A stretch of DNA of 17,055 nucleotides from Lysobacterales bacterium UBA2790. GTDB lineage: Bacteria > Pseudomonadota > Gammaproteobacteria > Xanthomonadales > Xanthomonadaceae. The DNA lies in contig DEHW01000013.1 of assembly GCA_002352135.1 (NCBI GenBank), forward strand, positions 1 to 17,055, read 5' to 3'. Every line of letters starts with the position of its first letter. Position 1 is the first letter of the stretch. Positions 6,992-14,578 of this stretch are shown here, piece by piece. A program made the translations under genes and the position numbers. The notes below the pieces were generated by a model. It saw only the letters and a list, made by a program, of their open reading frames with translations. It ran no database searches and was not told the DNA's origin.

Positions 6992-8116
6992 CTAGCCGTC
7001 GCGACGCAACCAGATCAGGGTCTCGAAGTGCGCGGTGTGCGGAAACATGTCGAGCAGGCGGGCTTCAACGGCGCGATAGGCAGGCATGTGACGTAGATCG
7101 GCAGCCAAGGTGTCGATGTTGCAGCTGGAATAGATGAGGTCGCGTGCGCCGCTGTGCTGAATGTGGTCGCACAGGGCGTTGCCGATGCCGCGTCGTGGCG
7201 GGTTGACCAGGATGGCGTCGGGCGCGTCCGCACTCGCACGACCGAAGGCGCTGGCGTCCAATGCCTGGAAGGACACGTTGTGGATGCCTAACGCTGTGCA
7301 GGAACGTTGCGCGCTGGCAATCGCCTCTGCACTGATTTCGATGCCGGTAACGCGTTTCGCGTGCGCGGCGCAGTGCAGGGCAAAGCCGCCCACTCCGCAG
7401 AACAGATCCCACAGATGCTGGGGTTGAATCTGTGCAATCCATTGCCGTGCCTGGGCGTAGAGCTGCGCGGCGATGGTGGTGTGGGTCTGAAAGAAACTCT
7501 GCGGACGCAGGAACAGCGGCACCTCGTTGACCTGCATGCACAAGGCCTCATCGCCGGGCAACAGGATTTCGGTATCGCCTTCGACCACGGCCTTTGCTTC
7601 CGGCAGCAGATTGACCGAATGTACCCGCAGGCTTGGCCAGCGCGCTTGCAGGGCTGCGGCGTGCTTCTGGATGCGCGACACGGCTTCTGTCGAACGCAAG
7701 ACCCAGCGCAGCATCATCTCGCCGGACGGCGCGCAGGTCAGTAGCGCGAACTTGCCTTCGCCGCGCCGCGTGGCGGGATCGTAGGGCGTGATGCGCGCCG
7801 TCTGGATGAATTCGCGCAACAACGGAAACACATCGCGGATGGCGGGCAGGTACAGCGCGCATTCGCTCAGATCAGCCGGCTCGCCCTGCAGAGGAACAAG
7901 ACCCAGCAGCGGGGTATCGACGGTGCCGCCGATGGCCATCTTGGCCTTGTTGCGAAAGCCGGCCTCGGCGCTCGCCAGCGCTGGCAGCCAGCGCAGCGCG
8001 GGCAGAGCGAGCTGATCCATGGCGCGCTGTTGTTTGGCCTGCAATTGCGCCACATAGGGTACGCGCAGGTCGGTACAGGATCGGCAGTGTCCCGCCTCGA
8101 ACAGCGCGCAATGCAT
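6992..8116 (-). CDS. rlmC: 23S rRNA (uracil-747-C5)-methyltransferase RlmC
   Basis: Methylates C5 of U747 of 23S rRNA using S-adenosylmethionine. It has 374 residues, the usual length for RlmC, with no TRAM domain. The N terminus carries the iron-sulfur ligands C3, C11 and C14 (CALFEAGHCRSC), and the fourth Cys is C86. The central region has GFRNKAKM and RPQSFFQT, which are typical of RlmC. The Rossmann methyltransferase domain shows DLFCGVGGF (SAM loop), NPPRRG, and the catalytic-cysteine segment IYSSCN. The C terminus has DMFPHTAH. The match to E. coli RlmC (RumB) is strong over the full length, so it is not RlmD or TrmA. It starts 9 nt after the darP stop, so the two genes are likely cotranscribed. 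Confidence 0.97.
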   Translation of the reverse strand: MHCALFEAGHCRSCTDLRVPYVAQLQAKQQRAMDQLALPALRWLPALASAEAGFRNKAKMAIGGTVDTPLLGLVPLQGEPADLSECALYLPAIRDVFPLLREFIQTARITPYDPATRRGEGKFALLTCAPSGEMMLRWVLRSTEAVSRIQKHAAALQARWPSLRVHSVNLLPEAKAVVEGDTEILLPGDEALCMQVNEVPLFLRPQSFFQTHTTIAAQLYAQARQWIAQIQPQHLWDLFCGVGGFALHCAAHAKRVTGIEISAEAIASAQRSCTALGIHNVSFQALDASAFGRASADAPDAILVNPPRRGIGNALCDHIQHSGARDLIYSSCNIDTLAADLRHMPAYRAVEARLLDMFPHTAHFETLIWLRRDG

Positions 8117-8125
8117 GTTCAGTGC

Positions 8126-8701
8126 TCAGCCTTCCGGATCGTTCGCCAAGCTCGCGGTTTGCGTCGCCTGGGTGTTGCGCTCCGATTCCAACTGTTTGAT
8201 CCATTGGAACATTTCTCGAAACGCTGCTGGCGCGCGACGTTGCGCGCGTTCGTCGCGGGCGGCTTTGATCAGATGTTGCGCGCGTTGCCTGTCGGCCTGC
8301 GGATAACGGGCGAAGAACGCCGTCAGTTCGGCTTCGCCACCGTCGATCAATTGCGCGCGCTGGTGCTCGATGCGATGCAGCGCCGCTGCCTGTCGGCGCG
8401 ACTCATCGCGATCACCCTCCAAGGCGCGACGGATGGCCGCGACCGCCTCGTCATCCCGGCGCATCAGCTTGGCCAGATACTGGATTTCACGCTTGCGGGC
8501 GATGTGCTGGGTGATGCGTCGGGTATGCTGCACGGCGTCGCGCAGGCTGTCGGTCAGCGGCACCCGTTTGAGTTGGGTGTCAGTGAGGCCCACCAGTTTT
8601 TCCGCCAGATCAAAGACCGCGAGGGCATCGCGGCGTTGCTGACTGCGGCTGGGGCCATGGTCGGCGACGTCGAAATCGTCGTCCTGATCCAGATCGTGCA
8701 T
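8126..8701 (-). CDS. darP: Ribosome-associated protein DarP (YjgA/DUF615 family)
   Basis: YjgA/DarP binds late 50S precursors and helps large-subunit assembly around the peptidyl-transferase centre. It has 191 residues from ATG 8701. The N terminus is acidic and probably disordered (MHDLDQDDDFDVADHG). The rest is a highly charged, helix-rich DUF615 domain. Family segments include SQQRRDALAVFDLAEKLVGL, VPLTDSLRDAVQ, RKREIQYLAKLMRR, YPQADRQRAQHLIKAARDE, and the closing FREMFQWIKQLES. An in-frame ATG at 8773 lies inside the divergent pmbA gene and is unlikely. It is the first gene of darP-rlmC(-Nudix), all facing left. Confidence 0.94.
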   Translation of the reverse strand: MHDLDQDDDFDVADHGPSRSQQRRDALAVFDLAEKLVGLTDTQLKRVPLTDSLRDAVQHTRRITQHIARKREIQYLAKLMRRDDEAVAAIRRALEGDRDESRRQAAALHRIEHQRAQLIDGGEAELTAFFARYPQADRQRAQHLIKAARDERAQRRAPAAFREMFQWIKQLESERNTQATQTASLANDPEG

Positions 8702-8739
8702 GGCTGTTCCGGAACAAATAAAACGCAAGGATACGTGAG
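8702..8739. promoter_or_regulatory. 38-nt divergent control region between darP and pmbA
   Basis: This is a locally AT-rich stretch (ggaacaaataaaacgcaagg) between two divergent start codons. It contains the pmbA Shine-Dalgarno AAGGA (8727-8731). There is no room for two independent sigma-70 promoters, so any promoter must overlap the opposite gene or be shared. No confident -35/-10 pair could be assigned. Confidence 0.4.
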
Positions 8740-10104
8740 GTGAGTGGAGTTGCTGAAACCACGGGTGCGACACCCGAGGCCATACTGGCGCAATTGAGCG
8801 ATATCGCCGAGCGCGTCCTGGCTCGCTGCAAGGCCAAAGGAGCCAGCCAAGCCGAGGTTGGGCTGAATCAGGATCGTGGGCTGGCGGTCAATGTGCGCAT
8901 GGGCGAAGTCGAGACGCTCGAATACACGCATGATCGTGGCCTGTCGCTGACCGTGTTCTTTGATCAGCGCAAGGGCAGCGCCAGTACGGCGGACCTTGAC
9001 CCGGCCTCGATTGAAACCACCATCGAGCAAGCCTGCGCGATTGCGCGCTATACCGAGGCCGATCCCTATGCGGGTCTGGCCGATGCCGAACGCATGGCGA
9101 CCAAGTTTCCCGACCTGGATCAATGGCATCCGTGGGAGATCAATGCCGACCAAGCGATCGACATCGCGCTGCGCTGCGAGCAGGCCGGACGGGATCTTGA
9201 TCCGCGCATCAGTAATTCCGATGGTGCGTCTTTGTCGAGTGGGCGTAGCTTGTCGGTGTACGCCAACAGTCACGGTTTCATCGGGCGCGAGCGCGGCAGC
9301 AGTCACAGCCTGAGTTGCGCGCTGATCGCTGGCCGCGATGAGGCGATGCAGCGCGACTACTGGTACACCGCATCCTGTCATCCGGATGAGCTGCAGGACG
9401 CGGCCACCGTGGGACGCCGCGCCGCCGAACGCGCCATCGCACGCCTGCAGCCGGGTGCGGTGCAGACCGGGCGCTATCCGGTCTTGTTTGCGCCCGAAGT
9501 GGCACGCAGCCTGTTCGGTCATTTGCTGTCGGCGGTTTCTGGCAGCGCCTTGTATCGGCGCGCGTCTTTTCTGCTCGATTCGATGGGCACGCAGGTTCTG
9601 CCGAATTGGCTCAGCCTGCGCGAACGTCCGTTTCTGCTGCGCGGGCAACGTTCGGCCGCTTTTGATGCCGAGGGCGTGGCGACCTGCGACAGCGATCTGG
9701 TGCATGAAGGCGTGCTGTCGCGCTACGTGCTGGGCAGCTATTCGGCGCGCAAGCTCGGCTTGCAGAGCACGGCGAACGCAGGCGGTGTACACAATCTGCT
9801 GGTGCAGGGTCGTGGTGAGTCCTTTGAAACGCTGCTGGGCAGCATGTCGCGCGGTTTGCTGGTGACCGAGCTGATGGGCCAGGGTGTCAGTACGCTGACG
9901 GGCGACTATTCGCGTGGCGCGGCGGGTTTCTGGGTCGAGAGCGGACAGATCGCCTGGCCGGTGGATGAGGCCACGATCGCGGGCAACCTGCGCGACATGT
10001 TCCTGGCCATCGAAGCGGTCGGCAGTGACGTCGATACCCGGTCACACCTGCGCACCGGCTCCGTCCTGATCGGTCAGATGACGGTGGCGGGCGCGGCGGA
10101 TTGA
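8740..10104 (+). CDS. pmbA: Metalloprotease-related protein PmbA/TldE
   Basis: The partner subunit of the TldD/TldE heterodimeric zinc protease, which processes small modified peptides (microcin B17) and degrades the antitoxin CcdA in E. coli. It has 454 residues, close to the 450 of E. coli TldE. The start is GTG 8740, with AAGGA 8 nt upstream. Conserved stretches include GEVETLEYTHDRGLSLTVFF, YWYTASCHPDEL, GRYPVLFAPEVARSLFGHLLSAVSGSALYR, GGVHNLLVQG, GDYSRGAAGFWVESG and AGNLRDMFLAIEAVGSDVDTRS. TldE itself lacks the zinc-binding HExxxH of TldD, and none is seen here. tldD is not in the window. A small perfect inverted repeat (CGGGTG-cga-CACCCG, 8762-8776) lies in the first codons. Confidence 0.96.
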   Translation: MSGVAETTGATPEAILAQLSDIAERVLARCKAKGASQAEVGLNQDRGLAVNVRMGEVETLEYTHDRGLSLTVFFDQRKGSASTADLDPASIETTIEQACAIARYTEADPYAGLADAERMATKFPDLDQWHPWEINADQAIDIALRCEQAGRDLDPRISNSDGASLSSGRSLSVYANSHGFIGRERGSSHSLSCALIAGRDEAMQRDYWYTASCHPDELQDAATVGRRAAERAIARLQPGAVQTGRYPVLFAPEVARSLFGHLLSAVSGSALYRRASFLLDSMGTQVLPNWLSLRERPFLLRGQRSAAFDAEGVATCDSDLVHEGVLSRYVLGSYSARKLGLQSTANAGGVHNLLVQGRGESFETLLGSMSRGLLVTELMGQGVSTLTGDYSRGAAGFWVESGQIAWPVDEATIAGNLRDMFLAIEAVGSDVDTRSHLRTGSVLIGQMTVAGAAD

Positions 10105-10115
10105 CGCGGACTTGA

Positions 10116-10142
10116 CACTGTCCTCTGTCCGCAACGACAGTG
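10116..10142. repeat. Weak inverted repeat in the pmbA-DUF4870 gap
   Basis: CACTGTC (10116-10122) and GACAGTG (10136-10142) are perfect complements around a 13-nt loop, 12 nt after the pmbA stop. No T-run follows. It could be a weak terminator for pmbA or a dyad site in the 109-nt gap before the next gene. A TTGACA at 10112-10117 has no good -10 at the right distance. Confidence 0.35.
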
Positions 10143-10213
10143 CGACACCGTATTCAGCATCCGTTGCGAGCGACACCCCTGCGTCCAAAGACGCCTCAAT
10201 TGGAGACTGCACC

Positions 10214-10630
10214 ATGAGCGAGACACCCGAACAACCGCTTCCGCCGCCACCATCCCCGGTTGCGCCACCGCCGCCGTCCGACAATGGACTGCCGTCCTCC
10301 GAGCAACGTCAGTGGGCAATGTTTGCGCATCTGTCGGCGCTGATTGGCCTGATCGTTCCCTTCGGTAACGTTCTGGGTCCGTTGGTGATCTGGCTGGTGC
10401 AGAAAGACAAGATGGCCTTCGTCGATGACCAGGGCAAAGAGGCGCTGAACTTCCAGATTACGGTCTTCGGTGCCGCAGTTATCTCGTTCTTCCTGATGTT
10501 TATCCTGATCGGCTTCCTGCTGATCTTTGTGGTCGGTCTTGGCGCGTTGGTGTTGACCATCATTGCCGCCATCAAGGCCAACGAAGGCGTGGCCTATCGT
10601 TACCCGCTGACGATTCGACTGATCAAGTAA
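10214..10630 (+). CDS. Small DUF4870-type (Tic20-like) membrane protein
   Basis: A 138-residue predicted inner-membrane protein of unknown function, resembling the DUF4870 family. The N terminus (residues 1-30) is rich in proline (PLPPPPSPVAPPPP) and likely disordered and cytoplasmic. Then come WAMFAHLSALIGLIVPFGNVLGPLVIWL (first hydrophobic segment), KDKMAFVDDQGKEALNFQI (the family's hallmark loop), and two further hydrophobic segments up to about 125, before YPLTIRLIK. ATG 10214 has GGAG 8 nt upstream. An in-frame upstream start would add residues with no family resemblance. It stands between pmbA and a strong terminator; no neighbour suggests a role. Confidence 0.9.
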   Translation: MSETPEQPLPPPPSPVAPPPPSDNGLPSSEQRQWAMFAHLSALIGLIVPFGNVLGPLVIWLVQKDKMAFVDDQGKEALNFQITVFGAAVISFFLMFILIGFLLIFVVGLGALVLTIIAAIKANEGVAYRYPLTIRLIK

Positions 10631-10657
10631 GTCGACTTCGCATCGGTGAAACGCGCA

Positions 10658-10690
10658 GAAATGCCCGCGCAAGCGGGCATTTCCTTTTCT
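10658..10690. terminator. GCAA-tetraloop intrinsic terminator, probably bidirectional
   Basis: GAAATGCCCGC (10658-10668) and GCGGGCATTTC (10673-10683) form a perfect 11-bp stem closed by a GCAA tetraloop, followed on the plus strand by cttttct. It ends the DUF4870 gene 27 nt after its stop codon. Reading the other way it lies 41 nt beyond the rlmJ stop and could end that transcript too. Confidence 0.85.
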
Positions 10691-10724
10691 GCATCCGAGT
10701 TGTTATGCCTCAGCATGAGCGGGT

Positions 10725-11615
10725 TCAGTCCGCCTGCTTCAGCCAACGTAGATCGGATGTGGGTTCGTTTTCGCCCATCAGTGAGCGCAGTTGTGGCATG
10801 ACCTGCGCCAGTTGTTGATCGAACTGCCAGGGTGGGTTGATCAGCAGCATGCCGCTGCCATTCATGCGCAGCGGGGAGTCATCTGGTCGGACTAGCAGTT
10901 CGGCCAACAGCACCGACGTCGCGGGCTGATCGGCAGCGCGGCGCAGGAATCGCTGCACGCCCGCACGGCGTTTGATCGGGAACCACACCGCGATGACGGC
11001 GGAAGGCAGTCGCTGCAGGGCGTCGCGAACGCTGGCGAGAATGGCGTCGAATTCGGCTTCCTGGGCTTCGAACGGCGGGTCGATCAGAATCAGCGCACGT
11101 CGCTCGACGGGCGGCATCAGTGCCTTCACGGCGGCGTAACCGTCACGCAACTCGGCACGCGCGTTGGCAAACGGGCCCAGTGCCTCGCCAAGCGCCTTGT
11201 GTTCGGTGGGCTGCAACTCGCAGGCGATCAGGCGATCTTGCGGGCGAAGTGTTCGCGCGGCCAGCAAAGGTGATCCGGGATAAGCGCGCAGGGCGGACGC
11301 GTCGCCGTGCGTCGCGACGTTGAAGGTGCGTACGGCGTCGACATAACTGCGCAGCAAGGGTGCGGGGCTGAGTTGCTGGCGCTTGGGTTGTTGCTCTGGC
11401 GGCCTCAGATCAACCACGCGGCAAACGCCGCCTTCGCATTCGCCCGTGCGCTGGGCCTCGCTGGATTCCAGCAGATAGCCACCACGACCGGCATGCGTGT
11501 CCAGCAGCAGAAAACCCTTGTCCTTGCGCTGCATGGCGTCGATCAGGCCAAGCAGGGTGACGTGTTTGAGCACATCGGCGAAGTTGCCAGCGTGAAAGCT
11601 GTGTCGGTAGTTCAT
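10725..11615 (-). CDS. rlmJ: 23S rRNA (adenine-2030-N6)-methyltransferase RlmJ
   Basis: Methylates N6 of A2030 of 23S rRNA with S-adenosylmethionine. It has 296 residues from ATG 11615, against 280 in E. coli. The N terminus MNYRHSFHAGNFADVLKHV is diagnostic. SAM-binding LLDTHAGRGGY lies near residues 36-48, AYPGSPLLAARTLRPQD follows, then the catalytic motif LILIDPPFE (the DPPY/F type), VIAVWFPIKRR, and GSGMLLINPPW. The same frame stays open for another 864 nt upstream, but that part is antisense to dnaX, so the family start was chosen. No Shine-Dalgarno sequence is visible; a -10-like GATACT sits 6 nt before the ATG. Confidence 0.97.
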   Translation of the reverse strand: MNYRHSFHAGNFADVLKHVTLLGLIDAMQRKDKGFLLLDTHAGRGGYLLESSEAQRTGECEGGVCRVVDLRPPEQQPKRQQLSPAPLLRSYVDAVRTFNVATHGDASALRAYPGSPLLAARTLRPQDRLIACELQPTEHKALGEALGPFANARAELRDGYAAVKALMPPVERRALILIDPPFEAQEAEFDAILASVRDALQRLPSAVIAVWFPIKRRAGVQRFLRRAADQPATSVLLAELLVRPDDSPLRMNGSGMLLINPPWQFDQQLAQVMPQLRSLMGENEPTSDLRWLKQAD

Positions 11616-11629
11616 GCCGTCAGTATCGC
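11610..11629 (-). promoter_or_regulatory. Predicted leaderless promoter/start element of rlmJ
   Basis: On the minus strand this is GCGATACTGACGGCATGAAC, spanning the rlmJ ATG (11615-11613). It matches the sco element at 4045-4064 in 19 of 20 positions. GATACT (11627-11622) is preceded by TGC, giving an extended -10, and the ATG follows after 6 nt. No good -35 is seen. Function is inferred. Confidence 0.45.
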
Positions 11630-11682
11630 AGGACCGGCGCGCCCTCACATCTGCGGACTTCGGAGGATCGGGTTGGCTCTGG

Positions 11683-11702
11683 CACAATGCGCCCTCGCAT
11701 TG
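11683..11702 (+). promoter_or_regulatory. Candidate dnaX -10 with overlapping hairpin
   Basis: CACAAT (11683-11688) is the best -10-like hexamer ahead of dnaX, within ggctctggcacaatg; no strong -35 accompanies it. CAATGCG (11685-11691) and CGCATTG (11696-11702) are perfect complements with a ccct loop, so the start of the transcript or an operator may fold here. It lies 15 nt before the dnaX ATG. Confidence 0.35.
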
Positions 11703-11717
11703 CTCAGGTTGTCGCGC

Positions 11718-13580
11718 ATGTCCTATCTCGTTCTCGCTCGCAAATGGCGTCCGCGCCGCTTTGCCGAACTGGTCGGCCAGGAGCATGTGGTGCGCGCCTT
11801 GACGCATGCGCTGGAAAGCGGGCGGGTACACCATGCCTTCCTGTTCACCGGCACCCGTGGCGTTGGCAAGACCACGATCGCACGCATCTTCGCGAAGAGT
11901 CTCAATTGTGTGAACGGCGTCGGTGCGGAGCCCTGTGGCGAATGTTCGGTGTGCCGCGACATCGACGCCGGGCGTTTCGCCGATCTGTTGGAGATTGATG
12001 CGGCCAGCAATACCGGCGTGGACGACGTGCGCGAACTGATTGAGAACGCGCAATACATGCCGTCGCGCGGTCGCTTCAAGGTGTATCTGGTCGACGAAGT
12101 GCACATGTTGTCCAAGAGTGCCTTCAACGCCTTGCTGAAGACGCTGGAGGAGCCGCCCGAGCATGTGAAATTCCTGCTCGCCACCACCGATCCGCAGAAG
12201 CTTCCGGTCACCGTGTTGTCGCGCTGCTTGCAGTTCAATCTGAAGCGCCTCACGCAGGAGCAGATCGAGCTGCAGATGACCTCGATTCTGGCCGCCGAGG
12301 GTATCAACGCCGAGGCGCACGCCCTGCGCTTGTTGGCCAAAGCCGCAGATGGCAGTTTGCGCGATGGTCTGTCCCTGCTGGATCAGGCCATTGCCTATGG
12401 CGGCGGCGCGCTTCGTGATATCGATGTGCGCGGCATGCTTGGCACGGTGGATCGGCATCAGATTGGCGGACTGCTGCATGCCTTGGGTTCTGCCGATGGT
12501 GTGGCCTTGCTACAGCGGATCGATGAAGTCGCCGCCATTGCGCCGGATTTTGGCGCGGCGCTGGATGCGTTGGCGGAAGGTTTGCATCGCATCCAATTGG
12601 AGCAGCTGGTGCCTGCTGTGTCGCATACAGAGATCGGATTCGATGTGAGCGAGTTGGCGCTCGGTATCAGTCCCGAACAGGTGCAGTTGTGGTACCAGAT
12701 GGCCTTGCAGGGCAAGCGCGAGTTGGCCATGGCACCCACGGAGCGTTTGGGCTTCGAGATGACTTTGTTGCGCATGCTGGCCTTTGCGCGACTGGAGCTT
12801 CCTGAAGTCGTTGCGACATCACCGATGGTGGAGAGCGCATCGAGCGCGACGAGCAACCGGGCGAGCGGACAGACTTCGCGGCCGTCCAGTGGCTCGGCAG
12901 GCAGTGCGTCAAATCTGGCCGCGCAGAGTATTTTGGCAATTCAAGCCGCTCTGGGCGATGCTGCGCCATCGCGAAGCACGCCGCCGCGCGCCAGTGCCGC
13001 GACCACGGTGGAACCTGCACGCTCGCCGGTCTGGCTGGCGATGCAGGGAAGTGCGGCGGTCAAGTTACCCGAATCCTTACCGACCGCATCGGTATCGATC
13101 GCCCCGGCAGAATCGGCGGTCGAAACGGTCCCCAATCTGCCGGAACGGTCGGATGACTTGGCGACCAATGAGCCGCTGGCTCGACTGCTGGACAACGAGG
13201 ATTGGCTGTCGCTGCAGGCGCGCATGCAGCTCAGTGGTCCCGAGCGTGATCTGGCCGCCAGCACCAGCCTTGCCGGCTACGACGGCGTGCGCCTGAAGTT
13301 GCATCTGCCGCCGAGCTTGGAGCATCTGCGCTTGCCAGCATTGGTCGATTCGCTGGCCGCACGTTTGACGGCGCTGTTGGGTGCGCGTCCGCAGATTCAC
13401 TTCATCAGCGACGCACCGCCTCGCGAGACCTTGCATGCGCGCACCGAGCGTGAGCGCAGTGAGCAGCAACAACAGGCTGAGGACCGATTCCAGAACCACC
13501 CGGTGGTTCTGCGATTGGTGGCGAATTTCGGTGCGCGTGTGGTGCCGGGATCGATTCGCCCCGATTCCCCGTCCTCCTGA
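11718..13580 (+). CDS. dnaX: DNA polymerase III subunits gamma/tau
   Basis: The clamp-loader ATPase of the replicative polymerase; the full-length tau form also holds the polymerase cores and the helicase together. It has 620 residues from ATG 11718 (MSYLVLARKWRPRRFAELVGQEHV). Walker A is GTRGVGKTT (about 45-53). The zinc cysteines C64, C73, C76 and C79 are in the canonical places. Walker B is VYLVDEVHML, and the LLKTLEEPPEHVKFLLATTDPQKLPVTVLSRC segment carries the SRC arginine finger. Domain III runs to about 365. Residues about 375-480 are a low-complexity Ser/Ala/Pro linker. The C terminus contains the tau-specific domain (DWLSLQARMQLSGPERDLAA..., then QNHPVVLRLVANFGA). No A-rich frameshift site like that of E. 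coli is present near the end of domain III, so a separate gamma product is not predicted. It heads dnaX-ybaB-recR-HIT. Confidence 0.97.
   Translation: MSYLVLARKWRPRRFAELVGQEHVVRALTHALESGRVHHAFLFTGTRGVGKTTIARIFAKSLNCVNGVGAEPCGECSVCRDIDAGRFADLLEIDAASNTGVDDVRELIENAQYMPSRGRFKVYLVDEVHMLSKSAFNALLKTLEEPPEHVKFLLATTDPQKLPVTVLSRCLQFNLKRLTQEQIELQMTSILAAEGINAEAHALRLLAKAADGSLRDGLSLLDQAIAYGGGALRDIDVRGMLGTVDRHQIGGLLHALGSADGVALLQRIDEVAAIAPDFGAALDALAEGLHRIQLEQLVPAVSHTEIGFDVSELALGISPEQVQLWYQMALQGKRELAMAPTERLGFEMTLLRMLAFARLELPEVVATSPMVESASSATSNRASGQTSRPSSGSAGSASNLAAQSILAIQAALGDAAPSRSTPPRASAATTVEPARSPVWLAMQGSAAVKLPESLPTASVSIAPAESAVETVPNLPERSDDLATNEPLARLLDNEDWLSLQARMQLSGPERDLAASTSLAGYDGVRLKLHLPPSLEHLRLPALVDSLAARLTALLGARPQIHFISDAPPRETLHARTERERSEQQQQAEDRFQNHPVVLRLVANFGARVVPGSIRPDSPSS
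13491..13511. repeat. 21-nt dyad inside the 3' end of dnaX
   Basis: CAGAACCACC (13491-13500) and GGTGGTTCTG (13502-13511) are perfect inverted repeats separated by one base. They encode the conserved QNHPVVLR segment of tau, so protein constraint explains part of the sequence. Ten-base arms with almost no spacer suggest a protein-binding dyad rather than an RNA hairpin, if anything. Confidence 0.5.
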
Positions 13581-13628
13581 TCAATACGTTTGATCCGCCG
13601 TTTCCCCTTACCAACCTAGGACAACAAC

Positions 13629-13952
13629 ATGCGTGGACCCTTGGCAGGCCTGATGCAGCAGGCGCAGAAGATGCAGGACAACCTGAAGAAGGCGCAGGAA
13701 GAGCTGGCGCATATCGAGGTCAGCGGGCAATCTGGCGGTGGCCTGGTGAAGATCACCATGACCGCGCGGATGGACCTGCGTCGCGTGCAGATTGATCCGC
13801 AGGCGATCAGCGACGACATCGAGATGCTCGAAGACTTGATCACCGCCGCGTTCAACGATGCCATCGCGCGAGCCAATGAAGCATCCCAGGCCAAGATGGG
13901 CGCGGTGACTGCCGGTGTGCCCTTGCCGCCCGGCATGAAGCTGCCGTTCTGA
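13629..13952 (+). CDS. ybaB: YbaB/EbfC family nucleoid-associated protein
   Basis: A small DNA-binding protein that forms tweezer-like dimers and is nearly always found between dnaX and recR. It has 107 residues. The N-terminal helix is [24 protein letters not shown], followed by the glycine-rich turn [27 protein letters not shown] and the helix [25 protein letters not shown], with the family's C-terminal [14 protein letters not shown] lies 7 nt before the ATG. It starts 48 nt after dnaX and ends 6 nt before recR. Confidence 0.97.
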   Translation: MRGPLAGLMQQAQKMQDNLKKAQEELAHIEVSGQSGGGLVKITMTARMDLRRVQIDPQAISDDIEMLEDLITAAFNDAIARANEASQAKMGAVTAGVPLPPGMKLPF

Positions 13953-13958
13953 TTACCC

Positions 13959-14552
13959 ATGAGCTTGCTTGAGGAACTGGTCGACGCCCTGCGGGTATTG
14001 CCCGGCGTCGGACAGAAATCGGCGCAGCGCATGGCCTGGCACCTGCTGGAGCGCCAGCGCGCGGGCGGAAAGCGTTTGGCGCAGGTGCTCGATCAGGCGA
14101 TGCAGCGAATCGGGCATTGTCAACGCTGTCGAACGTTCACGGAGGAAACGGTCTGCGCCATCTGCCGCAGTCCATCACGCGACGACGACGTGTTGTGCGT
14201 GGTGGAAACACCCGCCGATCTGACCGCGCTGGAGTCAGCCACGGGCTATCGTGGTCGCTATTTCGTACTGATGGGACGATTGTCCCCGCTGGATGGGCGT
14301 GGGCCGCGCGAACTTGGTCTGGACGTGCTGGACTCCCGGTTGGGCGAAGGGCAGGTCAAAGAACTCATTATCGCGACCAGCGCCACGGTCGAAGGTGAGG
14401 CGACTGCGCATTACCTCTCCCAGTTGGCGCGTCGGCATCAGGTTCAACCCACCCGGCTCGCACACGGTGTGCCTTTGGGTGGCGAGCTGGAGTACATCGA
14501 CCGGGGTACGCTGGCGCATGCCTTCGGCAGCCGGCAGAACGTAGCCCCCTGA
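13959..14552 (+). CDS. recR: Recombination mediator RecR
   Basis: With RecO (and RecF) it helps load RecA onto SSB-coated single-stranded DNA at gaps. It has 197 residues, the normal size. The N terminus has the helix-hairpin-helix [20 protein letters not shown] (about 11-30). The four-cysteine zinc motif is C54-x2-C57 and C66-x2-C69. The TOPRIM domain carries [15 protein letters not shown] and later [19 protein letters not shown]. The C terminus shows [24 protein letters not shown], highly typical of RecR. No strong ribosome-binding site precedes the ATG 6 nt after ybaB, so coupled translation is likely. Confidence 0.97.
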   Translation: MSLLEELVDALRVLPGVGQKSAQRMAWHLLERQRAGGKRLAQVLDQAMQRIGHCQRCRTFTEETVCAICRSPSRDDDVLCVVETPADLTALESATGYRGRYFVLMGRLSPLDGRGPRELGLDVLDSRLGEGQVKELIIATSATVEGEATAHYLSQLARRHQVQPTRLAHGVPLGGELEYIDRGTLAHAFGSRQNVAP

Positions 14553-14578
14553 GTTTTCTTCGTGAAGAGGACGGATCC

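Noticed and set aside
8554..9792. A 412-codon open frame antisense to pmbA that runs into darP.
   Set aside because: pmbA is unmistakable on the other strand and the antisense product resembles nothing.
10112..10140. TTGACA ahead of the DUF4870 gene as a strong promoter.
   Set aside because: No acceptable -10 hexamer lies 16-18 nt downstream, and the sequence belongs to a small inverted repeat.
11616..11717. Possible signal-recognition-particle RNA (ffs) gene just before dnaX, as in some gammaproteobacteria.
   Set aside because: The characteristic GGTCAGG...GGAAGGAAGCAGCC core is absent and the gap is only 102 nt.
11616..12479. The rlmJ frame stays open for 288 more codons upstream on the minus strand, giving an apparent 584-residue protein.
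   Set aside because: The extra part is antisense to the conserved ATPase region of dnaX and is not family-like. MNYRHSFHAGN is the usual RlmJ N terminus. High GC content and codon bias make such open antisense frames common.
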